Positions 1 to 8,511 of a stretch of DNA of 38,027 nucleotides are shown here, piece by piece. The notes beneath the pieces are model-generated. The model searched no databases and was not told the DNA's origin. It was given only the letters and a program-made list of their open reading frames with translations. Each line of letters opens with the position of its first letter. Positions within the stretch are counted from its first letter, which is position 1. The position numbers were made by a program, and so were the translations under genes. Source of the DNA: Deltaproteobacteria bacterium (lineage in GTDB: Bacteria; Myxococcota_A; Polyangia; Polyangiales; Sandaracinaceae); assembly GCA_017303575.1 (NCBI GenBank), contig JAFLCL010000055.1:1-38027 (forward strand), read 5' to 3'.

Positions 1-269
1 CGCCCGACGCTGGCCCCCCGCGCGACGCCTCGGTGACCGCGCCCGACGCAGGCACACGCCCCGACGCCTCGAGCACGCCGCGCGATGCGTTCGCTGCCGA
101 CGACACCTCTGCGCTCGGCCCCGACGCAGGCGCCGTGAGGCTCGGAACGCACTGCGGCTGTCGTGCACAGACCCGCAACGACGCGCCGCTCCGGGCTGCG
201 CTCGCAGCTCTCGCGCTCGGCCTCGTCGGCAGACGTCGATGGCGCCGCGTTCGACGCCCCGAGGTTTGA
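1..269 (+). CDS. C-terminal end of secreted/surface protein with MYXO-CTERM-like sorting tail (partial)
   Basis: An open frame enters from the left edge (first full codon at base 3) and stops at 267-269, so only the last 88 or so residues are visible. They begin with a low-complexity linker built from PDAG, PDAS and PRDA pieces, rich in Pro, Asp and Ala, the kind of spacer that precedes surface anchors in myxobacteria. Next comes HCGCRAQ, a hydrophobic stretch (LRAALAALALGLVG) and a final Arg-rich cluster (RRRWRRVRR). This three-part layout (Cys motif, transmembrane helix, basic tail) is that of MYXO-CTERM, which marks exported proteins for cleavage and surface attachment. The catalytic or structural domain lies outside the window, so the function is unknown. 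The stop codon abuts the -10-like box of hemE. Confidence 0.7.
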   Translation, partial: PDAGPPRDASVTAPDAGTRPDASSTPRDAFAADDTSALGPDAGAVRLGTHCGCRAQTRNDAPLRAALAALALGLVGRRRWRRVRRPEV

Positions 270-275
270 TAGGCT
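270..275 (+). promoter_or_regulatory. -10-like TAGGCT box of hemE, possible leaderless start
   Basis: TAGGCT lies 7 nt before the hemE ATG, directly after the stop of the preceding gene. No convincing -35 hexamer is seen 16-18 nt upstream, and there is no Shine-Dalgarno before the ATG. The same TAGGCT-CGCCGCG string recurs at 32481-32493 before the unknown gene at 32616. The leaderless reading is an inference. Confidence 0.35.
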
Positions 276-282
276 CGCCGCG

Positions 283-1350
283 ATGTCCGTCTTCCTCGAT
301 GCCTGCCGCGGAGAGCCCACGTCGTTCACGCCCGTGTGGATCATGCGTCAGGCCGGTCGCTACCAGCCCGAGTACCGCGCGATCCGCGAGAAGGTGGGCT
401 TCATGGAGCTGTGTCGCTCGCCCGCGCTCTGCAGCGAGGTCGCAGTGCGCGCGGTGGAGCAGCTCAACGTCGACGCCGCGATCGTCTTCTCCGACATCCT
501 CGTGGTGCTCGAGCCGCTCGGCGTCGGCTTCGAGTTCACCAAGGACGACGGCCCGCGCATCGCGCAGCCCGTGCGAACGGCCAAGGACGTCGATCGCGTC
601 GTCTCCGAGATCGAGCTCGGCGCGCTCTCGTACGTGATGGACGCGATCCGGACGACCAAGAAGGACCTCGCCGGACGCGTGCCGCTGATCGGCTTCGCGG
701 GCGCGCCCTTCACGCTGGCCTCGTACATCATCGAAGGCGGGAGCTCGCGCGAGTACCACAACACCAAGTCGCTGATGTTCTCCGACGCGGGGGCATGGAA
801 CGCGCTGATGCGGAAGATCTCCGACGCGCTCATCCGCTACCTGAACGCGCAGATCGATGCGGGCGCCGAGTGCCTCCAGATCTTCGACAGCTGGGTCGGC
901 GCGCTCGGACCGTCGGACTATGTGCGCTACGTGCAGCCGCACATGCAGCGCATCTTCGGCGCGCTCGGCGATCGCGTGCCCGTGATCCACTTCGGCACCG
1001 GCAACCCGGCGCTCCTGCCGTACATGCGCCGCGCGGGCGGCCACGTGATCGGCCTCGATCACCGCTGCGATCTCGTCGAGACGTGGAACCTGCTCGAGAA
1101 GGACGGCCCCATCGCGGTGCAGGGCAACCTCGATCCCGTGCTGCTCCTCTCGTCGCGCAAGGCGCTGCTCGATCGCGCGGAGCAGCTGCTCGAGGACGTC
1201 GCAGGCCGACGCGGCCACATCTTCAACCTCGGCCACGGCGTGCTGCCGGCAGCCAAGCCCGACGACGTGCGCGCGCTCGTGGATCGCGTGCACGAGGCCA
1301 GCGTCCGCACGAGCCCCGCGCGCCCCTCGCTCCTGCCGACCAAGGCCTGA
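283..1350 (+). CDS. hemE: Uroporphyrinogen decarboxylase
   Basis: Cytosolic heme-pathway enzyme that removes four carboxyl groups from uroporphyrinogen III to give coproporphyrinogen III. The 355-residue product has the usual family length. The N-terminal signature MRQAGRY is at residues 21-27, followed by PEYR. The catalytic Asp is in VFSDILVVLEPLG (about residue 71). GAPFTLASYIIEG, QIFDSWVGALGP and the C-terminal NLGHGVLP motif are all present. The frame is open for 40 more codons upstream, but family alignment and the -10-like box 7 nt before ATG 283 favour this start. It converges on frr, with a strong inverted repeat between them. A second heme gene (protoporphyrinogen oxidase) lies at 9462-10895 but is not linked to it. 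Confidence 0.96.
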   Translation: MSVFLDACRGEPTSFTPVWIMRQAGRYQPEYRAIREKVGFMELCRSPALCSEVAVRAVEQLNVDAAIVFSDILVVLEPLGVGFEFTKDDGPRIAQPVRTAKDVDRVVSEIELGALSYVMDAIRTTKKDLAGRVPLIGFAGAPFTLASYIIEGGSSREYHNTKSLMFSDAGAWNALMRKISDALIRYLNAQIDAGAECLQIFDSWVGALGPSDYVRYVQPHMQRIFGALGDRVPVIHFGTGNPALLPYMRRAGGHVIGLDHRCDLVETWNLLEKDGPIAVQGNLDPVLLLSSRKALLDRAEQLLEDVAGRRGHIFNLGHGVLPAAKPDDVRALVDRVHEASVRTSPARPSLLPTKA

Positions 1351-1370
1351 CGCACGCTCGACGGAACGAC

Positions 1371-1417
1371 GAAGCCCGCGGCCGCCGGAACGAGTCGGTG
1401 GCGGCGCCGCGGGCTTC
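1371..1417. terminator. Bidirectional terminator-like hairpin between hemE and frr
   Basis: GAAGCCCGCGG at 1371-1381 pairs perfectly with CCGCGGGCTTC at 1407-1417 (11 bp). The stem continues inward with GCCGCC against GGCGGC after a small bulge. It fills the short gap between two convergent genes, which suits a terminator working in both directions. There is no clear U tract. Confidence 0.65.
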
Positions 1418-1441
1418 TGGCGATCGACGCGAGGCGGCGCG

Positions 1442-1999
1442 TCAGATCGTCATGATGTCCTTTTCCTTCGTCGCGATGATCTCGTCGACCTTCGCGGTGC
1501 CTTCCTGGACGATCTCTTCCATCTTCTTCGTCGCGCGATCGACGTCGTCTTCGCTCGCGTTTCCGTCGTTCACGATCTCCGCGAGCATGTCGCGACACTC
1601 GTGACGGGCCTTGCGGATCGTGATCTTGGCGTCCTCGCCATGGCCCTTGGCCGCCTTCGCGAGGTCCTTGCGGCGCTGCTCGGTGAGCGGCGGCATCGGG
1701 AGGCGGATCACCGTGCCGTCGTTCTGCGGCGTCAGGCCCAGCGATGACTGCTGGATCGCCGACTCGATCGCTTTGATCTGGCCCTTCTCCCACGGCTTGA
1801 TGACGAGGAGGCGCGGCTCGGGGATCGTGACGCTCGCCATCTGCGCGACGGGCGTGGGCGTGCCGTAGTAGTCGACGCGGATCGAGTCGAGGAGGTCGGC
1901 CGAAGCGCGCCCCGTGCGAAGGCGCGAGAGCTCGCGTCGCAGGGCGTCGTGCGCCTTGGCGATGGCGTTGTGAAGCTCCTGAAGTGTCTCCTCGATCAT
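1442..1999 (-). CDS. frr: Ribosome recycling factor
   Basis: Works with EF-G to split the post-termination ribosome and release mRNA and tRNA. The product is 185 residues, the normal family length. Diagnostic stretches include LRTGRASADLLDSIRVDYYG (residues about 27-46), the VTIPEPRLLVIKPWEK strand of domain II, DGTVIRLPMPPLTEQRRKDL and the C-terminal helix ending in KEKDIMTI. A GGAG Shine-Dalgarno lies 8 nt before the ATG. It is the last gene of rpsB-tsf-pyrH-frr, the standard bacterial order, and starts 88 nt after the pyrH stop. It converges on hemE. Confidence 0.96.
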   Translation of the reverse strand: MIEETLQELHNAIAKAHDALRRELSRLRTGRASADLLDSIRVDYYGTPTPVAQMASVTIPEPRLLVIKPWEKGQIKAIESAIQQSSLGLTPQNDGTVIRLPMPPLTEQRRKDLAKAAKGHGEDAKITIRKARHECRDMLAEIVNDGNASEDDVDRATKKMEEIVQEGTAKVDEIIATKEKDIMTI

Positions 2000-2087
2000 T
2001 CGATGTCTCCGCAGAAGGAATGGGCCGCGCGACGCGCGCTGCGGACTCTACTGGCAACCGTCGGTCGCTCCAAGCGCGAGCCCGCCG

Positions 2088-2816
2088 TCACTGTCCGCTG
2101 TCGTTGACGAGCGTCCCGACGTCCTCGCCGAGGAGCACCCGCTTGATGTTGCCGCGCTTGAGCAGCGCGAAGACCCGGATGGGGAGCTTGTTCTCGCGAC
2201 ACAGCGTGATGGCCGTCGAGTCCATCACACCGATCCGCTCGCTCAGGCAGCGATCGAACGAGAGGCGTCGGTACATCACCGCGTCGGGGTTCGTCGCGGG
2301 ATCCTTGTCGTAGACACCTTCGACCTTGGTCGCCTTGCACAGGAGCTCGGCGCCGATCTCCATCGAGCGCAGCGCGGCGGCCGTGTCGGTCGAGAAGAAC
2401 GGATTGCCGGTGCCCGCGGCGAAGATGACGACGCGGCCCTTCTCGAGGTGCCGCACCGCGCGACGACGGATGTAGGGCTCCGCCACCTGCCGGATGTCGA
2501 GCGCGGAGAGCACCCGTGTGGGCACCTTCAAGCGCTCGAGCGTGTCCTGGAGCGCGAGGCCGTTGATGACGGTCGCGAGCATGCCCATGTAGTCCGCCGT
2601 CGAGCGGTCCATGCCCTGCCCCGAGCCCTTGAGTCCGCGGAAGATGTTGCCTCCGCCGATCACGACCGCGCACTCCGCACCGAGCGCGTGCGCCTCGGCG
2701 ACCTCGGTGGCGAGCACGACGAGTGTCGCGGGATCGATGCCGAAGCCGCCGTCCGAGCCGGCCAGTGCCTCTCCGGAGAGCTTCAACATCACGCGCTTGA
2801 ACTTGAGCCCGCTCAT
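2088..2816 (-). CDS. pyrH: Uridylate kinase (UMP kinase)
   Basis: Hexameric bacterial UMP kinase of the amino-acid-kinase fold; phosphorylates UMP to UDP with ATP. The 242-residue product starts [20 protein letters not shown], containing the KLSGE phosphate-binding motif. [11 protein letters not shown] is at about residues 51-61, [15 protein letters not shown] and [19 protein letters not shown] follow, and the C-terminal region has [16 protein letters not shown]. The frame continues far upstream, but this ATG is preceded by CCAGGAGGCGTGAG, a near-perfect Shine-Dalgarno, and matches the family N terminus. It lies between tsf and frr. An inverted repeat between tsf and pyrH may reduce read-through into it. 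Confidence 0.96.
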   Translation of the reverse strand: MSGLKFKRVMLKLSGEALAGSDGGFGIDPATLVVLATEVAEAHALGAECAVVIGGGNIFRGLKGSGQGMDRSTADYMGMLATVINGLALQDTLERLKVPTRVLSALDIRQVAEPYIRRRAVRHLEKGRVVIFAAGTGNPFFSTDTAAALRSMEIGAELLCKATKVEGVYDKDPATNPDAVMYRRLSFDRCLSERIGVMDSTAITLCRENKLPIRVFALLKRGNIKRVLLGEDVGTLVNDSGQ

Positions 2817-2888
2817 CTCACGCCTCCTGGGGGGCGGCACTATACAGCGCGCACGCGCGATGTGGTCGCGCGCGACGCACGAACGCGA

Positions 2889-2918
2889 AGAGCCCACGAT
2901 CCGAAGACCGTGGGCTCT
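2889..2918 (-). terminator. Hairpin after tsf (terminator or attenuator)
   Basis: AGAGCCCACG (2889-2898) and CGTGGGCTCT (2909-2918) form a perfect 10-bp stem with a 10-nt loop. On the minus strand the hairpin lies 38 nt past the tsf stop and about 70 nt before the pyrH start, followed by TTCGCGTTC rather than a true U run. It could terminate part of the rpsB-tsf transcription or attenuate pyrH. Confidence 0.55.
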
Positions 2919-2956
2919 CGCACGCGTCGACCGGGGATCCCGATCGATCCCGTCGT

Positions 2957-3637
2957 TCAGCTCGACTTGAGCTGCTCGGCGACCTCGGCAGCGAAGTCGA
3001 CGGTCTTCTTCTCGATGCCCTCGCCGAGCTCGAAGCGAACGAAGCGGCGCACGCCGATCTTCTCGCCGATGCGCGACGTGAGCTCGTCCGCGATCGATCC
3101 GATGGTCTTCTTGTCGTCGCGCGTCACGAGCTCCTGCTCGTTGAGGCAGACCTCGGAGAACCACTTGTCGATCTTGCCTTCGAGGATCTTCGCGACGGCC
3201 GCCTCGGGGCGCGACTTGCCGGTCGTCTTGGCCTCCTCGTCGAGCTGACCCTTGAAGATCTCGCGCTGCTTGGTCGCGTCCGCCTCGGACACGTCCTCGC
3301 GGCGCACGTAGAGCGGGGTCGAGGCCGCGATGTGCATCGCGACGTCGTTGCAGAACCCGACGAACTCTTCGTTCTTCGCCGTGAAGTCCGTCTGGCAGTT
3401 GATCTCGACGAGCACGCCGATGCGGTTGTTCGGGTGGATGTACGAGAGAACGCGGCCCTCCGCCGCGATCGCTCCCGCCTTCTTCGCGGCCTTGGCGAGG
3501 CCCTTCTTCTGGATGATCTCGACGGCCTTCTCTTCGTTGGCTTCCGCCTCGATGAGAGCCTGGCGGCAGTCGTTCATACCCGCGCCCGTGCGATCACGGA
3601 GCGACTTGACCTGAGCGGCAGTGACTTGGACGGACAT
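2957..3637 (-). CDS. tsf: Elongation factor Ts (short form)
   Basis: Guanine-nucleotide exchange factor for EF-Tu. The 226-residue protein starts [20 protein letters not shown], the family N-terminal domain, followed by [18 protein letters not shown] and the basic [10 protein letters not shown] segment. The core motif appears as [14 protein letters not shown] (usually CETDFVARNEEF). The C-terminal part has [15 protein letters not shown]. At 226 residues it is shorter than the E. coli protein (about 283) and resembles the compact EF-Ts forms with a reduced second core subdomain. An ATG four codons upstream is possible, but GGAGAG 5 nt before base 3637 decides the start. It follows rpsB by 77 nt. 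Confidence 0.96.
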   Translation of the reverse strand: MSVQVTAAQVKSLRDRTGAGMNDCRQALIEAEANEEKAVEIIQKKGLAKAAKKAGAIAAEGRVLSYIHPNNRIGVLVEINCQTDFTAKNEEFVGFCNDVAMHIAASTPLYVRREDVSEADATKQREIFKGQLDEEAKTTGKSRPEAAVAKILEGKIDKWFSEVCLNEQELVTRDDKKTIGSIADELTSRIGEKIGVRRFVRFELGEGIEKKTVDFAAEVAEQLKSS

Positions 3638-3714
3638 CGTTCTCTCCAATCTTCGATCGAGACGCGGCGAGGGTCGGCGGCTGACGCCTCCACTCGCCGC
3701 AGGTTCAGCTCGGC

Positions 3715-4632
<918 letters not shown>

Positions 4633-4819
4633 GTCGGGTCTCCGGTTGTTTCCTCCACACCCGCGGCCGACGACCTTCCGAGGAAGGCACCGAGTCGGAC
4701 CGTCTGCTCGCCCGAGAGAACGTGAGAGCGGGGATGTGTGCGGGGTTTCGATGCGCGGCTGCGCACCGCCCCCACGAAACGGGGGGCCGGCCTTCTATCA
4801 CGCGGCCCGACGGGGGCAA
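4633..4819 (-). promoter_or_regulatory. rpsB leader with possible promoter and hairpin
   Basis: On the minus strand, TTGCCC (4814-4819) and TAGAAG (4792-4797) are spaced 16 nt and could be a -35/-10 pair. The transcript would have a leader of about 150 nt. Just downstream of the putative promoter, GCCCCC and GGGGGG (4768-4786) form a short GC hairpin with a 7-nt loop. S2 operons are often autoregulated through leader RNA, so the long leader could serve that role, but no known motif was matched. Confidence 0.3.
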
Positions 4820-4863
4820 ATCGCTCCTGAATCAGGCGTTCCGGCGCGGAGGACGAGGTCGGC

Positions 4864-4869
4864 TATACC
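4864..4869 (+). promoter_or_regulatory. -10-like TATACC box, possible leaderless start
   Basis: TATACC lies 8 nt before ATG 4878, with no Shine-Dalgarno between them. TTCCGG lies 19 nt upstream and is a poor -35. Part of the recurrent start architecture described in the findings. Confidence 0.35.
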
Positions 4870-4877
4870 GCGCGCCC

Positions 4878-7364
4878 ATGCCCGCCGCCTCGCCCTCCTC
4901 GGCCCTGCCTCGTCATGCGCGCGTCGTCGTGATCGGCGGCGGCGTCATCGGTTGCTCGGTCGCCTACCACCTCGCGCACCTCGGCTGGACCGACACGGTG
5001 CTCCTCGAGCGCGACAAGATCACCTCGGGCACCACGTGGCACGCGGCGGGCCTCATGGTCGCGTTCGGATCGACGAGCGAGACCTCGACGGAGCTGCGCA
5101 AGTACACGCGCGATCTCTACGGTCGCCTCGAGGCCGAGACGGGACAAGCGACGGGCCTCTTGCTGAACGGCTTCATCGAGCTCGCCTCGGACGACGACCG
5201 GCTCGAGGAGTACCGACGCGTCTCGGCGTTCAACCGTCACTGCGGCGTGGACGTGCACGAGATCTCGCCGCGCGAGGTGAAGGAGCTCTTTCCGCTCGCG
5301 AAGATCGACGACGTGCGCGCGGGCTTCTACGTGAAGGAAGACGGCCGCGTGAACCCCGTCGACGTCACGATGGCGCTCGCGATCGGCGCGAAGAAGAGGG
5401 GCGCGCGCGTGATCGAGGACACGCCGGTGCTCGAGGTGCTGACCGAGGGCAGCAAGGCGCGTCGCAAGGTGCGCGGCGTACGGACGCCGCACGGCGACAT
5501 CGCGTGTGACGTGATCGTCAACTGCACCGGCATGTGGGCGCGTCAGCTCGGCGCCGACCTCGGCATCACGATCCCCAACCAGGCCGCGGAGCACTACTAC
5601 CTCATCACCGAGCGCATCCCCGAGCTTTCGCCGCACTGGCCCGTGATCGAGGACCCGGGCTGCCACGGCTACTACCGCGAAGAGGGCGGCGGCTTGATGA
5701 TCGGCCTCTTCGAGCCGGTGTGCGCGCCTTGGAAGATCGACGGAATCCCGAGCGACTTCTCGTTCGGCGAGATCCAGCCCGACTGGGATCGCATGGGCCC
5801 CTACCTCGAGCGGGCGATGTCGCGCGTGCCCATCTCGGAGAAGGTCGGGGTGAAGAAGTTCTTCTGCGGGCCCGAGAGCTTCACCCCCGATCTCAAGCCG
5901 ATCGTGGGGGAGGCGCCGGAGGTCCGGAACTACTTCGTGTGCGCGGGTCTCAACTCGATTGGGATCCTCACGGGCGGCGGCCTCGGACGCGTGATGGCGC
6001 ACTGGATCACGACCGGTCAGCCCGACGTCGACGTCACGGGCATGCACATCGATCGCCTGCACCGCTACCAGACCAACCCCGACTACCGCCGCACGCGCAC
6101 GGTCGAGTCGCTGGGTCTCGTCTACCAGTGTCACTACCCGTTTCGATCGATGACGACGGCACGCGACTGCAAGCGGTCACCGCTGCACGATCGACTCGCG
6201 TCGCAGCGCGCGTGCTTCAAGGACGTGAGCGGCTGGGAGGGCGCGGACTGGTATGCGCCCGTGGGCGTGAAGCCGCAGGTCGGCGCGCTCGGCTGGGATC
6301 GACCGCACTTCTGGCCGCACTGGGAGGCCGAGCACCGCGCTGTGCGCGAGGGAGTCGTCGTCATGGACATGTCGTTCATGGCGAAGCTCGAGGTGCAGGG
6401 GCGCGACGCGGGACGCTTGCTCGACAGGCTCTCGGCCAACGCGGTGAACGAGAAGGACGGCGTCGTCACGTACACGCAGTGGCTCAACGAGCGCGGCACG
6501 CTGGAGGCCGATCTCACCGTCACGCGGCTCGACGAAGAGCGCTTCCTGGTCGTCGCATCCGACACGGCGCACCGTCACGTGGAGACGCGCCTGCGCCGCG
6601 CGATCGAGGACGACGGCGGCCACGCGTTCGTCACCGACGTCACCAGCGGCCTCGTGCAGATCAACGTCCAGGGGCCTCGCTCGCGCCCGCTCCTCCAATC
6701 GATCACGAGCGCCGACGTCTCGAACGAGGCCTTCGCGTTCCGCGCGGCGAGGGAGATCGACATCGGCTTCGCGCGCGCCCTCTGCTTGCGCATCACCTAC
6801 CTCGGCGAGCTCGGGTACGAGCTCTACGTGCCGACCGAGCAGGCCGTGCACGTCTACGATCGACTCGTCGCCGCGGGCGCATCGCACGGCTTGGTGCACG
6901 CGGGGCTGAAGGCCCTCGCGAGCTGCCGCATGGAGAAGGGCTACCGCGACTACGGGCACGACATCGACAACACCGACTCCGTGCTCGAGGCAGGCCTCGG
7001 CTTCGCGGTCGCCCTCGACAAGCCGGGGGGCTTCGTCGGTCGCGACGCGGTGCTCGCGCAGAAGGCGAGAGGGCCGCTCCAGAAGCGGCTCGTGCAGGTA
7101 CTGCTCACGGATCCCGAGCCGCTGCTGTTCCACGCCGAGGTCGTGTGGAGGAACGGCGTGCGCGTGGGCTACGTCCGCGCCGCGTCGTACGGGTTCACGC
7201 TCGGGGGCGCCGTGGGCCTCGCGATGATCGAGGCCGATCGGCCGATCGATCAGGCCTGGCTCGATGCCGGGACCTGGGAGGTCGAGATCGGCAACCGTCG
7301 CGCGCCCGCGAGGGCCTCGCTGCGTCCGCTCTACGATCCGAGCAACGCGCGCATCAGGCTGTGA
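4878..7364 (+). CDS. FAD-dependent dimethylglycine/sarcosine dehydrogenase-like protein with GcvT domain
   Basis: An 828-residue fusion of an N-terminal FAD amine oxidase (DAO fold) and a C-terminal glycine-cleavage T-protein-like tetrahydrofolate domain, as in dimethylglycine and sarcosine dehydrogenases. These demethylate N-methylated glycines and pass the one-carbon unit to folate. The Rossmann motif VVIGGGVIGCSVAYH is at residues 17-31. SGTTWHAAGLM at 50-60 contains the His that carries covalent FAD in mammalian dimethylglycine dehydrogenase. FAD-domain closure is seen in NYFVCAGLNSIGILTGGG. The GcvT half has YTQWLNERGTLEADLTVTRL, LGELGYELYVPTEQA and LASCRMEKGYRDYGHDI. Substrate identity cannot be settled from sequence. 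ATG 4878 fits the family; an upstream in-frame ATG at 4722 would add 52 residues of non-family sequence inside the rpsB leader. It converges with the Rpn gene, 3 nt apart. Confidence 0.88.
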   Translation: MPAASPSSALPRHARVVVIGGGVIGCSVAYHLAHLGWTDTVLLERDKITSGTTWHAAGLMVAFGSTSETSTELRKYTRDLYGRLEAETGQATGLLLNGFIELASDDDRLEEYRRVSAFNRHCGVDVHEISPREVKELFPLAKIDDVRAGFYVKEDGRVNPVDVTMALAIGAKKRGARVIEDTPVLEVLTEGSKARRKVRGVRTPHGDIACDVIVNCTGMWARQLGADLGITIPNQAAEHYYLITERIPELSPHWPVIEDPGCHGYYREEGGGLMIGLFEPVCAPWKIDGIPSDFSFGEIQPDWDRMGPYLERAMSRVPISEKVGVKKFFCGPESFTPDLKPIVGEAPEVRNYFVCAGLNSIGILTGGGLGRVMAHWITTGQPDVDVTGMHIDRLHRYQTNPDYRRTRTVESLGLVYQCHYPFRSMTTARDCKRSPLHDRLASQRACFKDVSGWEGADWYAPVGVKPQVGALGWDRPHFWPHWEAEHRAVREGVVVMDMSFMAKLEVQGRDAGRLLDRLSANAVNEKDGVVTYTQWLNERGTLEADLTVTRLDEERFLVVASDTAHRHVETRLRRAIEDDGGHAFVTDVTSGLVQINVQGPRSRPLLQSITSADVSNEAFAFRAAREIDIGFARALCLRITYLGELGYELYVPTEQAVHVYDRLVAAGASHGLVHAGLKALASCRMEKGYRDYGHDIDNTDSVLEAGLGFAVALDKPGGFVGRDAVLAQKARGPLQKRLVQVLLTDPEPLLFHAEVVWRNGVRVGYVRAASYGFTLGGAVGLAMIEADRPIDQAWLDAGTWEVEIGNRRAPARASLRPLYDPSNARIRL

Positions 7365-7367
7365 GGG

Positions 7368-8423
7368 TCAGGGTTCCTCGAAGAGCTCGCTCGGAGACGC
7401 AGCGACCAGCAGTCGATCGATCCAGCCCTCGATCTCTGCTTGGGTCGCCTGCTCGATTCGAGCCGAGTGCTGCGCCGAGAGAGCCCCGAACCGTCGCTCG
7501 AGTGCACGCGCGAGCAGCGCGCGCTGACCATCGAGCTTTCCCTTCTCGATGCCCTTCTCGATGCCCTTCTCGATGCCCTTCTCGATGCCGCGGGCATAGC
7601 CGTCCTCGAAGAGCTTGTCTGCCACCGATCGCATGGTTCGTTCTCCGTTCTCGTCACCGAGCGTGGTGACGACCTCCAGGATGTCTCCGTGCTCGCTGTC
7701 AGCAGCCTGCGACAGCGCGTAGCGTAGCAGTCCTTCGACGGCTTCGAGCCGCGCGTCCCTCGCTATCGCGTCGAAGATGCTCGTGTGTGCGCGGAGGATG
7801 TCCGCCACCCGGCCGCGACGCGCATCTCGATAGAGGAGCAGCAATCCGCGCACGAGCGACGTCACGGAGGCCTCGAGGAGTTGCTCGGTCGTCATTCGGC
7901 TCACGTCGATCACGAGGTGCTCGAAGCTCGGAACGAACGTCTCCAGTGCCCCTCGCAGACCGCCGAATTCGACGAGGTCCGCCAGCGACCGCGAGCTCGA
8001 CCATCCGTCGCTCGTGTGGGTGAGCACCAGCGTGAGGACCGGCGGCAGTGGCGCGCGGGGCTTCACGCGGCGATGCGCCTCCCACTGGCCCACCACGTAG
8101 CCCAGGAAGCGCCAGGGCATCCACGGGTCCGGCGTGCTCTGGTGCTCGAAGATCAACACGATGGCCACGGGGCGGCCTTCGATCTCCAAGGAGAACACCA
8201 GATCCGTGCGGCGCTCGACGAGCCGTCGATCTGGGGCAGCGCTCGACATGAGTCGGAGCGTGGACCAGTTCGCCGCCCGCACGAGCTCAGGAGGCAACAC
8301 CGCGCGCAGGAGGCCCGCGGCCTCCTTCGGGTCCGAGAACACGATCTTGAACACCGCGTCGTGGGGCGTGGGTGTCAGCGCGCGGCGGGATCGGCGTCTT
8401 CGCTTGCGAGCGGGGGCAGTCAT
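7368..8423 (-). CDS. Rpn-family (RpnA/YhgA-like) recombination-promoting nuclease, PD-(D/E)XK type
   Basis: A 351-residue protein. After a basic N terminus (RKRRRRSRR) it has the family opening PHDAVFKIVFSDPKEAAGLL and PPELV. The nuclease core is RTDLVFSLEIEGRPVAIVLIF followed by EHQSTPDPWMPWRFLGYV, which contains the D, E and Q expected in this PD-(D/E)XK branch. Rpn proteins are DNA endonucleases that promote RecA-independent recombination and were once annotated as transposases. The C-terminal third carries a tandem GIEK repeat (12-bp DNA repeat, four copies), then a helix resembling the DUF4351-type tail. ATG 8423 was chosen because upstream residues do not look coding and GAGAGGGG precedes it. 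Divergent from rnz, convergent with the dehydrogenase. A cellular role in this organism is not inferable. Confidence 0.82.
   Translation of the reverse strand: MTAPARKRRRRSRRALTPTPHDAVFKIVFSDPKEAAGLLRAVLPPELVRAANWSTLRLMSSAAPDRRLVERRTDLVFSLEIEGRPVAIVLIFEHQSTPDPWMPWRFLGYVVGQWEAHRRVKPRAPLPPVLTLVLTHTSDGWSSSRSLADLVEFGGLRGALETFVPSFEHLVIDVSRMTTEQLLEASVTSLVRGLLLLYRDARRGRVADILRAHTSIFDAIARDARLEAVEGLLRYALSQAADSEHGDILEVVTTLGDENGERTMRSVADKLFEDGYARGIEKGIEKGIEKGIEKGKLDGQRALLARALERRFGALSAQHSARIEQATQAEIEGWIDRLLVAASPSELFEEP
7540..7587 (-). repeat. Four perfect 12-bp tandem repeats inside the Rpn gene
   Basis: CCCTTCTCGATG repeats four times without a mismatch. On the coding strand each unit encodes GIEK in frame. 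Because 12 is a multiple of 3, copy-number slippage changes the linker length without a frameshift. Confidence 0.95.
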
Positions 8424-8471
8424 GCCCCTCTCTCGGCAACCTGCGCCCGCCGTTGCGTCCGTCGTGAGCCC

Positions 8472-8500
8472 TTGCCGGCCCCGCCCCCGTCCGTTACCCG
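8472..8500 (+). promoter_or_regulatory. Promoter of rnz: TTGCCG-N17-TACCCG
   Basis: TTGCCG at 8472-8477 and TACCCG at 8495-8500 are spaced by exactly 17 nt. The pyrC promoter at 23672-23700 has the same layout and shares CTTG, CG and CCGTTACCC at the same positions. The ATG follows 11 nt after the -10 box, with no Shine-Dalgarno. Confidence 0.55.
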
Positions 8501-8511
8501 TTGGCCCCTTC

